Origin: JALOLV01 sp046295175
GTDB lineage: Bacteria; Bacteroidota; Bacteroidia; Cytophagales; Spirosomataceae
DNA length: 64,000 nt
NCBI GenBank assembly: GCA_046295175.1
Contig: JBKBNY010000014.1
Coordinates: 1 to 64,000 of the forward strand
Direction of reading: 5' to 3'
In this document: in pieces, positions 55,072-62,445 of the stretch
Position numbering within the stretch: the first letter of the stretch is position 1
Layout of the letters: each line of letters opens with the position of its first letter
Notes under the pieces: generated by a model
The model's database searches: none
What the model saw: only the letters and a program-made list of their open reading frames with translations
Told to the model about the DNA's origin: nothing
Translations under genes and position numbers: made by a program

Positions 55072-57525
55072 TTAAAAGAAATTGAGATACATCTCTAAAC
55101 CAATATAACGAGGGCGGCTCCACGAAATCTGATTGCCCCATTCGTATTCAAATCCATGCTGAATAAACCTTGCATCGGTTAGGTTTTTACCCCAAAGTGC
55201 GATGCTCCAATTGCCATTTTTGGGCATCAAAGCCGCACGTGCATTCACCATTGTGGCCGCTCTTCGAGCTAAAACTTCTGAGTTGCTAATATCGTTGTAG
55301 GCTTTACCAACGTGGTTGATGTTTCCGCCCAAAATAACTCTGTATTTACTGCTTGGGAGTTCAATTGTGTATTGTGGTGCAACCGAAAGCGTAAAATTCG
55401 GAGCTTTCAACAAGCGATTTCCTGCATAATTGATTGGGTTTCCATCCTCGTCTTCGCCAAAAATAAAATCCCGGTATTTCATTCCGACCAAACCACTCGA
55501 AACATCAAGACGCAATCGCTTGAACATCCAGCTAAATTCTCCTTCTACTCCAGCCCCATTGGTACGGCGAGCATTGGCAACGCTGATTCGATAACCTTGG
55601 TCAAGAATCTCCTGCTTGTTGCGATAACCAACATAAAAAGCAGCAAAATTAAATTTGGTTCGCTCGTTAAATTTAGTCTTGTAGCCAAACTCAAAAGTAT
55701 TCACAAATTCGGGTTTAAAAAGCAAACTTGCTCCACTCGAATCGTAGGTCACACTCGTATTGAACCCTGCACCTTTGAAACCCCTCGAATACTTGAAATA
55801 GGTCATCGAGAACGGACTAATTTCATAATTCAAACTCAAATCGCCCGAAAAAACATTATCTAAAGTCGAAAGTTTAACGGGTTCGTCTTTAGTTCCTAAT
55901 TCGATAGCGTAATACTCAATTATCCCAACATCTTTTTGTCTAAAGTTAAAATAGCTAATTGGCTGGTAATAATCCATTTTTTTACTTTCTGATGTAAATC
56001 GCAACCCACCAGCAATATTAAATTGCTTATTGACACGATATTGACCCGAAAAGAAAGCCGCCGCACTTTGCGATTTTATCTGGGCATTGGTAGTGGCCGA
56101 TTCAAGATAACCGGGGATTCTCCCAATCGGCTGACCCAAAAGTACTTCAGCCACTGGTAAAAAATCAGAGGCCAATGTAAAAGTGTCACGTCCTGCAATG
56201 TTTTCGTTTAGGTAGTAAAGCCCTGCGATGTACGAAAACTGCTTATCTCTTGGTGTAGCTATCCGAATTTCTTGGCTAAAATTCTTTAATTCTTGGTTTC
56301 TTCCCCATCCCGAAACATCCTTTATGGTCTGGTCATTATCACCAAAATATTTATCAATTGACGAATTATATGCCGTAATCGAGGTCAAAGAACCAAATTT
56401 AAGTTGAGATTCAATTTTCACACTCGCTCCATACTGGTCTCTTTCAAAAGTATTTGGCGTATTTTGGTTAGTATTTGTAAAGCTATCGGCTGGTAATCCG
56501 AGCGGTTGCTCGCCTTCACTGCCCGCACCATAAACAAAGGTATTTTCGCCTTTACCATCACGACCATAGAAAAAACGTCCCGTAACATTTGTTTTATCGT
56601 TTGGCATGTAAAATAACGAGCCTCTGAATCCTCCAAAACGAGTTTTATTGGCAGCTTGTGAGTTTTTATTGGCATCTTGAATGAATCCGTTACGACCCGT
56701 ATATGCACCTGTAAGTCTAAAAGCCAATTTGTTTTTGATGAGTTCAGTGTTGTACTTACCTCTAAACTGCATGAATCCGTAGTTGCCAAAATTGATTTCT
56801 GCTTGGCCATTTGTTGCAAATTCTGGTGTTTCAGATACGACATTTACCACACCCCCAACCGTATTTTTACCAAAAAGGGTTCCTTGTGGCCCCCGCAAAA
56901 CCTCAACTCGCTCAATATCAAAAAGCGTAGAATTAAACCCAAAACCTCTCGAAAAATATACATCGTCGATGTAAAGAGCCACGGTAGATTCAAAACCAAC
57001 GTTATCGAAGTTTGATGAAAGTCCACGAATCGAAAACGAAGGTTGCGATGCCAACCAAGAGTCAGTTAGCATATTAGGTACATTGTTGAGGGCTTCGATT
57101 GTACTATAAACGCTTCTTCTTTCAATCTCGCCAGAGTTAATCACCGTTGCGGCTACCGGTACTTTTTGTAAAAACTCCTCTACCCTTCTTGCCGAAACCA
57201 CAACATCGGCAAGCTGCATATCGTTGCTAATCATCTCAAAGTTTACCTCGTAAGAGGCCAAACCGCTTATGTTTATCTTTTTCTCACTATCATGAAAACC
57301 AATAAATTTTGCCACTAACGAAACTTCTTTCGATGATTCGGGCAATTTCAATTCAAAAGTTCCGCCAGCGTTTACGATTGTTCCTCTTGTAGAGCCTTTT
57401 ACCGAAACAGTCGCACCAATGAGCGGCTCGCCGTTCTCGGCTCTGGTTACCCTTCCCCTAATCGTTACTTGGGCGATGGTCTGAAAACACGTTAAAATTA
57501 ATAGTATAGGTAATATTTTTCTCAT
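55072..57525 (-). CDS. TonB-dependent receptor (non-SusC type)
   Basis: This 817-residue outer-membrane transporter has a signal peptide (LPILLILTCFQTIAQ), then a carboxypeptidase-regulatory-like domain (TIRGRVTRAENGEPLIGATVSVKGSTRG). The plug (VINSGEIERRSVYSTIEAL, IRGLSSN, VEVLRGPQGTLFGKNTVGG) and barrel follow, ending WSRPRYIGLEMYLNFF. The plug motifs resemble FepA- and CirA-type receptors and some sugar or siderophore transporters. The ligand is unknown. The adjacent stand-alone regulatory-like protein (30 nt upstream) is probably cotranscribed. Confidence 0.92.
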   Translation of the reverse strand: MRKILPILLILTCFQTIAQVTIRGRVTRAENGEPLIGATVSVKGSTRGTIVNAGGTFELKLPESSKEVSLVAKFIGFHDSEKKINISGLASYEVNFEMISNDMQLADVVVSARRVEEFLQKVPVAATVINSGEIERRSVYSTIEALNNVPNMLTDSWLASQPSFSIRGLSSNFDNVGFESTVALYIDDVYFSRGFGFNSTLFDIERVEVLRGPQGTLFGKNTVGGVVNVVSETPEFATNGQAEINFGNYGFMQFRGKYNTELIKNKLAFRLTGAYTGRNGFIQDANKNSQAANKTRFGGFRGSLFYMPNDKTNVTGRFFYGRDGKGENTFVYGAGSEGEQPLGLPADSFTNTNQNTPNTFERDQYGASVKIESQLKFGSLTSITAYNSSIDKYFGDNDQTIKDVSGWGRNQELKNFSQEIRIATPRDKQFSYIAGLYYLNENIAGRDTFTLASDFLPVAEVLLGQPIGRIPGYLESATTNAQIKSQSAAAFFSGQYRVNKQFNIAGGLRFTSESKKMDYYQPISYFNFRQKDVGIIEYYAIELGTKDEPVKLSTLDNVFSGDLSLNYEISPFSMTYFKYSRGFKGAGFNTSVTYDSSGASLLFKPEFVNTFEFGYKTKFNERTKFNFAAFYVGYRNKQEILDQGYRISVANARRTNGAGVEGEFSWMFKRLRLDVSSGLVGMKYRDFIFGEDEDGNPINYAGNRLLKAPNFTLSVAPQYTIELPSSKYRVILGGNINHVGKAYNDISNSEVLARRAATMVNARAALMPKNGNWSIALWGKNLTDARFIQHGFEYEWGNQISWSRPRYIGLEMYLNFF

Positions 57526-57555
57526 GAATAAGGTAGTATAAATATGATTAAGGGG

Positions 57556-57987
57556 TTATTCGGAAGGTGGAATATTTGATGCAACAGTTCTGGGCTCTTC
57601 TTTTGGTAATTCAGGATTTTTCTTGTTAGTGTTTGTAATCAATCTAAATATCTTTTTTATCGTTCGATTTTTATCAATTAATTCAAAATTCTGAACAACC
57701 TTGATTGCTCCGTCGGTCGAGATTGGTAATTCCATCGGATGAAAACCATCGTATTTTGCCACCAATATCGACAATTTACTTTTTACATTCAGTACATATT
57801 GCCCTGTCTCGTCGGTAATAGTTCCACGATTTGTACCTTTTATGGTTACGCTCGCTCCTACAATCGGTTCTTCGGTACCCTCTCTATAAACTTTGCCCGT
57901 AATTTGGGTACTTTGTGCTATTGTGGTAGATGTCATGTAGCACCAAAGAGCAACCGCCAAAGCGGATGATTTGATAATAATTTTCAT
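57556..57987 (-). CDS. Stand-alone carboxypeptidase-regulatory-like domain protein
   Basis: This 143-residue secreted protein has a signal peptide (SALAVALWCYMTSTTIAQ), one carboxypeptidase-regulatory-like domain (ITGKVYREGTEEPIVGASVTIKGTNRGTITDETGQY) and a polar tail (NKKNPELPKEEPRTV). The domain is similar to the N-terminus of the TonB receptor encoded next, as though that domain had been duplicated and separated from its barrel. It may interact with the receptor or TonB in the periplasm; this is inference. Confidence 0.82.
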   Translation of the reverse strand: MKIIIKSSALAVALWCYMTSTTIAQSTQITGKVYREGTEEPIVGASVTIKGTNRGTITDETGQYVLNVKSKLSILVAKYDGFHPMELPISTDGAIKVVQNFELIDKNRTIKKIFRLITNTNKKNPELPKEEPRTVASNIPPSE

Positions 57988-58037
57988 TTGCAGTTAATTT
58001 TTATGGGTTACAATTTTTAAATCACAGTATTCCAGAA

Positions 58038-58799
58038 TCAAGGCTTTAGCTTAGATTCTAAAAGTCTAATCGCTTTTTCTTGGTAAAGTTTAGCTTTATC
58101 CAAATCGTCTTGAGGTTCGTATTGTTTATTGCTAAATCTTACTTTCTCTAACAAACTCGTAGAGGCAAACAACAAAGTCTTGTTTGAATCGTATTTGTGT
58201 GGTTTTAGCTGGATTTTCATTTCGAGCAAAACGTCAATAGTCTTATCGAAAACCCACCAAGCCTCGGTGTTTCCATCAAAAGCCTTGTTGATTTTTACAA
58301 GACCTTTTGAATCGTCTTCGTCAAATTGAAACCCGAGCGATTCGTCCGATAATCTGTCAATGATACTTTCTTTTACTTTGGCAATTGGCTGGTTGTAGAT
58401 TCGGGCAATCTCGTTGTTTTTTTCGAGAGCCAAATCATATTTGAGCATTTCAATGTTTTTCTGAGCAGTACTAAGCTCGGTGCTTGTAGAAGTAAGTTTG
58501 TTTTCTAATTGTCTTTTTTGGTCTTCGAGTGTACTTTTTTGGTTGGCAAGCGTGTTATTATTGCTGATTTGTAGATTGAGCGAATCTCGTAAATTAATCA
58601 CCCAATTCATGAATCTCTTGTTGCTTTCGTGCAAACTCAGATTTTCTTCGGTAAGTTGTTTGTTGTTGATGGTGCAGTCATTCAGTCTTCTTCTCAGATT
58701 GGCTACTAATTTTTCATTTTTATCTTGTGCAAAAAGTATATCTGCCGTAGATAACATAAAAAAAAGGAGCAATGAGAAGCCTAAGTAGAGTTTCTTCAT
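58038..58799 (-). CDS. Secreted coiled-coil protein of unknown function
   Basis: This 253-residue protein starts at MKKLYLGFSLLLFFMLSTADILFAQ; a longer frame to 58844 adds 15 residues before the signal peptide. Residues ~25-120 form a heptad-rich coiled coil (LNDCTINNKQLTEENLSLHESN, QKSTLEDQKRQLENKLTSTSTEL). The C-terminal half contains GNTEAWWVFDKTIDVLLEMKIQLKPH and a helical end. No family is recognised. It is probably first in an operon with the regulatory-domain protein and TonB receptor (50-nt gap). An envelope scaffolding role is only a guess. Confidence 0.72.
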   Translation of the reverse strand: MKKLYLGFSLLLFFMLSTADILFAQDKNEKLVANLRRRLNDCTINNKQLTEENLSLHESNKRFMNWVINLRDSLNLQISNNNTLANQKSTLEDQKRQLENKLTSTSTELSTAQKNIEMLKYDLALEKNNEIARIYNQPIAKVKESIIDRLSDESLGFQFDEDDSKGLVKINKAFDGNTEAWWVFDKTIDVLLEMKIQLKPHKYDSNKTLLFASTSLLEKVRFSNKQYEPQDDLDKAKLYQEKAIRLLESKLKP

Positions 58800-58941
58800 T
58801 GAAAATTTATTTATTAGGTAAGCATTAAGGTAATTGTAATACAAATATGATTATTCTTTCTATATTTTCAAAAAAAAATGAAAATTATTTTCAACCATAT
58901 CGCTTTTCCTTTCAATACTCTATAAATCAGGCATTTAAAAC

Positions 58942-58973
58942 AAAATCCCATCCAGAAACCTGAATGGGATTTT
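58942..58973 (-). terminator. Terminator of mdh
   Basis: AAAATCCCAT and ATGGGATTTT pair over 10 bp, with a further CAG/CTG stem. One bulge position is U-G on the minus-strand RNA but a mismatch on the other strand. Read in the mdh direction it is followed by GTTTT. It lies 25 nt past the stop. Confidence 0.75.
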
Positions 58974-58997
58974 GCAAATATCTAAAATCAATGAATT

Positions 58998-59942
58998 CTA
59001 AACATTCAAAGTTTTTAACACATCGTTCATATTACGAACCGCATTTGCTGATTTCTCAAACGTTGCTTTTTCGTCGTTGTTAAGGCGATAGTTGATGATT
59101 TTTTCCCAACCATTTTTACCCAAAACAACTGGTACACCTAAACAGATGTCTTTTTGTCCATACTCACCATTGAGAGCCACCGAACAAGGAATGATTTTCT
59201 TCTCGTCACGGATGATAGCCTCAACTACCGAACAAGTTGCCGCACCTGGTGCATACCAAGCCGAAGTACCCAAAAGACCTGTCAAAGTAGCACCACCAAC
59301 CATTGTATCGGCAGCGATTTTCGACAACGCTTCTTTTGCCAACATACGGCTTACTGGCACACCTTGCCAAGTTGCCAAACGAGTCAACGGAATCATTGTA
59401 GTATCACCGTGACCACCGATTACGTTTGCATGAAGGTCACCCTGCGAAACACCCATCGCTTGCGACAAATAGTAACGGAAACGTGATGAATCCAAAGCTC
59501 CACCCATACCGATTACTCTTTTCTTAGAAAGACCCATCGACTGAGCTACTTGCAACGCCAAGTAAGTCATGGTATCCATTGGGTTAGAAACGATAACTAA
59601 GATTGCTTTTGGAGAATGAGTAAGGATATTGGTAACAACAGTCTTAACGATACCAGCGTTGATTCCGATAAGCTCTTCACGAGTCATACCAGGTTTACGT
59701 GGCAAGCCAGAAGTGATTACGACTACATCCGACTTAGCAGTTTTTGTGTAGTCATTTGTCGAACCAATGATTGTTGTATCGAAACCTTCTAAAGCTGCAC
59801 ATTGCATCAAATCCATTGCTTTACCTTCGGCAACACCTTCTTTGATGTCGAGCAATACTAATTCATCTACAATTTGTTTGCGAGCGATGTTATCGGCGGT
59901 TGTAGCTCCAACTGCACCTGCACCTACGACAGTTACTTTCAT
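58998..59942 (-). CDS. mdh: Malate dehydrogenase (LDH-like, NAD-dependent)
   Basis: This 314-residue enzyme converts malate and oxaloacetate in the TCA cycle. It opens with the Rossmann motif KVTVVGAGAVGATTADNIA. It has Arg-rich LPRKPGMTREEL (substrate-binding loop), VSNPMDTMTYLA and catalytic His178 in GGHGDTTMIPL. The substrate loop RKPGM indicates malate rather than lactate specificity. It ends at 58998 with its own terminator, and it begins 53 nt from the family-1 repeat copy 2 upstream. Confidence 0.96.
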   Translation of the reverse strand: MKVTVVGAGAVGATTADNIARKQIVDELVLLDIKEGVAEGKAMDLMQCAALEGFDTTIIGSTNDYTKTAKSDVVVITSGLPRKPGMTREELIGINAGIVKTVVTNILTHSPKAILVIVSNPMDTMTYLALQVAQSMGLSKKRVIGMGGALDSSRFRYYLSQAMGVSQGDLHANVIGGHGDTTMIPLTRLATWQGVPVSRMLAKEALSKIAADTMVGGATLTGLLGTSAWYAPGAATCSVVEAIIRDEKKIIPCSVALNGEYGQKDICLGVPVVLGKNGWEKIINYRLNNDEKATFEKSANAVRNMNDVLKTLNV

Positions 59943-59995
59943 ATTTGTTTTGAACTAAATTTATGTGATTGAATAATAACGATTGTCAAACAGTA

Positions 59996-60083
59996 GGCAT
60001 TCTGTTGTCATTCGGTTGCAAAAAACAATATTCGATAATTATAACTCATCAACTGAATGACTATCGAATGACCACAGAATGAC
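59996..60083. repeat. Dispersed 11-bp-period palindromic element, family 1, copy 2
   Basis: GAATGAC starts at 60055, 60066 and 60077 (11-bp period) on the right arm; the left arm has GGCATTC at 59996 and GTCATTC at 60007 (again 11 bp). The reverse complement of the right arm aligns closely with copy 1 at 49462. It lies between the divergent mdh and DUF1232 genes. Confidence 0.65.
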
Positions 60084-60225
60084 AATGAACAACTCTCATT
60101 GACGGTTCAAATTTATTGCACTATTCCAATAAAACCTAAATGAATTTTTACTTTTTCTTGGATTTTTCCAAAATTCTATACTTTTTTAGCTAATTTTTTG
60201 TTATTGACTAAAAAACACACCAAAA

Positions 60226-60654
60226 ATGGCCGACAGTACAGTTTCAAAATCAGATTTGCTTTCCAAAATATTAGAATCATTTGTATTTAAAAGTGCGATG
60301 GGCAAAGCACCAAGGATAGCCCGAAACGCCGAAAGTTTATTGAAGTTACTGAGAAATTCGCTCCAAAAAACCCAAGAATTGGGTGTTGGCGGACTTGCCG
60401 ACGAAATCAGAAATAAGGTTACGCTTCTGGGCAGATTGGTAAAGGCGTACGCCGCGGGGCAATATAGACAAGTTGATAATCTGAGTTTGATAAAAATCAT
60501 TGCAGGATTGATTTACTTCCTTTCTCCGATTGATGTCATTCCAGATATTCTTCCATTCGTTGGGCTTTCGGATGATGTCGCTTTGTTGATTTTCATTACT
60601 AAAAGTATTGGTGATGAATTAGAGAAATTTGAGAATTGGGAGAAAACCGTTTGA
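60226..60654 (+). CDS. DUF1232 (YkvA-type) small protein
   Basis: This 142-residue protein has the DUF1232 signature YFLSPIDVIPDILPFVGLSDDVALLIFITKSI with two hydrophobic segments. An amphipathic N-terminal half (KMLGRLVKAYAAGQYRQVDN-like region) precedes it. YkvA-type proteins are small membrane proteins whose role is unknown. The gene is monocistronic, with a bidirectional hairpin downstream. Confidence 0.88.
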   Translation: MADSTVSKSDLLSKILESFVFKSAMGKAPRIARNAESLLKLLRNSLQKTQELGVGGLADEIRNKVTLLGRLVKAYAAGQYRQVDNLSLIKIIAGLIYFLSPIDVIPDILPFVGLSDDVALLIFITKSIGDELEKFENWEKTV

Positions 60655-60665
60655 TATAATCAATT

Positions 60666-60697
60666 TTTTAAGAACACGCCGAGGCGTGTTCTTAAAA
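60666..60697. terminator. Bidirectional hairpin between convergent DUF1232 and barrel-protein genes
   Basis: TTTTAAGAACACGCC (60666-60680) and GGCGTGTTCTTAAAA (60683-60697) are fully complementary over 15 positions with a minimal loop. It lies 12 nt after one stop and 11 nt before the other. Confidence 0.75.
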
Positions 60698-60707
60698 TCC
60701 TTAAAAT

Positions 60708-61406
60708 CTACCAACTCACCCCAAGCGTGATTCCTGCATTTGGCACAACACCCGCTTTATCGACAAATCGAAGGATATTTCTACTATCTCGACTATAATA
60801 TTTACTAAGAGGGGCTAATAATAAATTATCTTCGTATTTTTTTAGGAGTCTAATACCACCACCTAAGAATGTATCAAAATAGATATTTTTGAATACTCTA
60901 ACTTGAAAACCAATATTACTCCCCACTGTTCCACCAAAATAATTGATTCTACTATTAATAATGACATAATTTGGGTCAACTGGTCTCCCTTCAGAATCAT
61001 GAGTATATGTGAAATATCGTGCATCAAGGTGACGGTAGTTATAATCTACCCTTAAAAATGGGGCAAAATAAAAACCGTGACTTAATGAACTCGCATCTAC
61101 TTTGGGAGTGGATAGGTAAAATCTTTTCTCATAGTTTAACGAAATACCAAGCCAATTTGACGTATTTTCAGTTGGATTCTGAAAGTTACTGTCTCCATTT
61201 ACCCAATTTACTTTGTATCGAAACCCTAATATGAGATTTGAACTCTGTGTTTTTGAGCGATTAAATTTTTCAATACCAATTTGTAACGAATTTGAAGCTA
61301 ATTCTACTGGATATAATTTTACAATTCTTTGTGATTTGACTACGGATATTTGTGCAAAAGATACTGATAGGATACAGTTTAAGAGGATAGTGAATTTATA
61401 TTTCAT
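60708..61406 (-). CDS. Hypothetical outer-membrane protein, tandem paralogue 1
   Basis: This 232-residue protein has a signal peptide (MKYKFTILLNCILSVSFAQ), then beta-strand-rich segments (LQIGIEKFNRSKTQSSNLILGFRYKVN, YFAPFLRVDYNYRH, GSNIGFQVRVFKNIYFDTFLGGGIRLL). The C-terminus FVDKAGVVPNAGITLGVSW is identical to that of the next gene upstream. A barrel fold is likely; no known family. A good promoter sits 34-65 nt ahead of the start, so it is expressed separately from its paralogue. Confidence 0.8.
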   Translation of the reverse strand: MKYKFTILLNCILSVSFAQISVVKSQRIVKLYPVELASNSLQIGIEKFNRSKTQSSNLILGFRYKVNWVNGDSNFQNPTENTSNWLGISLNYEKRFYLSTPKVDASSLSHGFYFAPFLRVDYNYRHLDARYFTYTHDSEGRPVDPNYVIINSRINYFGGTVGSNIGFQVRVFKNIYFDTFLGGGIRLLKKYEDNLLLAPLSKYYSRDSRNILRFVDKAGVVPNAGITLGVSW

Positions 61407-61439
61407 AACAAATCAATAATTATGGATATGGATTGTAAA

Positions 61440-61471
61440 CAAATATAGATTTTGAAATAATAACCTACAAA
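61440..61471 (-). promoter_or_regulatory. Bacteroidota-type promoter of the barrel protein gene
   Basis: On the minus strand TTTTG (61472-61468) is followed after 20 nt by TATATTTG (61447-61440), an exact TAnnTTTG. The start codon at 61406 is 34 nt on. Confidence 0.55.
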
Positions 61472-61544
61472 ACCCGAATCACGGATTCATTTCTCGAATT
61501 ATATTCCAAAATCTTAACATTGTTTTAGCTTTTATGCAAATACC

Positions 61545-62267
61545 CTACCAACTCACCCCAAGCGTGATTCCAGCATTTGGCACAACACCCGCTTTATCGA
61601 CAAATTCGATGATTGCTCCGTAGTCACCTGAATAGTAAGTTTGATTTTGCGACGAACGATTAACGTTTTCTTTCTTCGATAATAGTCTAAGGCCTCCACC
61701 CAAATAAGTATCAATGTACATATATTGAAAGAGCGTAAACTGATAGCCAATATTTAGGCCTGCCGTACCCCCCAAATAACTTATTTTTCCGTAGTTTCTA
61801 ACTAAAACAGTGTTCGATTGTCCGTTGGCATTGTTATAACTGTAAAACGAATTATCAAAATCTCGTACGTTGTAATCTGCTTTCAGGAATGGAGCTAAAT
61901 AGACACCGTATTTGAATGGTTTTTCGGGATTTTCATCAATAAACTTAGATTTGAATTTCGGAATGTAAATCCTTCTTTCGAATAAAATCGAAGCCCCAGC
62001 CCAATTATTGTAGTTGTCAAAAGAATTACCATTTGCATCATATTGGATATTACCATTACCCTTTTTGTAACGCACTCCAAAAACCACATTTGTACTTCGG
62101 CTAAAGTCTTTATTGAACTTCTCAAAACCCAATTGTAGAGAATTTGTTACTAAACCTAATGGATAGAATTTTAAAATGGTAAGTGGTTTTTCGTCGGATT
62201 TTTGGGCAAAAGTACCAGTTGAAAATACTAAAAAAGCCAAGAGTAGTACGGAGAATTGCTTTTTCAT
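61545..62267 (-). CDS. Hypothetical outer-membrane protein, tandem paralogue 2
   Basis: This 240-residue protein has a signal peptide (FSVLLLAFLVFSTGTFAQ). Strands LQLGFEKFNKDFSRSTNVVFGVRYK, YLAPFLKADYNVRDFDNSFYSY and LGGTAGLNIGYQFTLFQYMYIDTYLGGGLRLL correspond to paralogue 1 throughout. The C-terminal 19 residues are the same. It arose with paralogue 1 by tandem duplication. A small outer-membrane barrel is inferred. Confidence 0.8.
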   Translation of the reverse strand: MKKQFSVLLLAFLVFSTGTFAQKSDEKPLTILKFYPLGLVTNSLQLGFEKFNKDFSRSTNVVFGVRYKKGNGNIQYDANGNSFDNYNNWAGASILFERRIYIPKFKSKFIDENPEKPFKYGVYLAPFLKADYNVRDFDNSFYSYNNANGQSNTVLVRNYGKISYLGGTAGLNIGYQFTLFQYMYIDTYLGGGLRLLSKKENVNRSSQNQTYYSGDYGAIIEFVDKAGVVPNAGITLGVSW

Positions 62268-62445
62268 AAATGCTGAAATTAAAAATGATTGTGTTATTTA
62301 TTTTGTTAGTTGCACTTGTACTATAACGATTAAATATGGGTCAATATTTAATAATTCTACAACTTCGTCTATAACTTTCGTACAGATTTAGAGGTACGTC
62401 ATAAATTTTATATCTTTAAGACTTGTTAACAATCTTGAGAAATTC

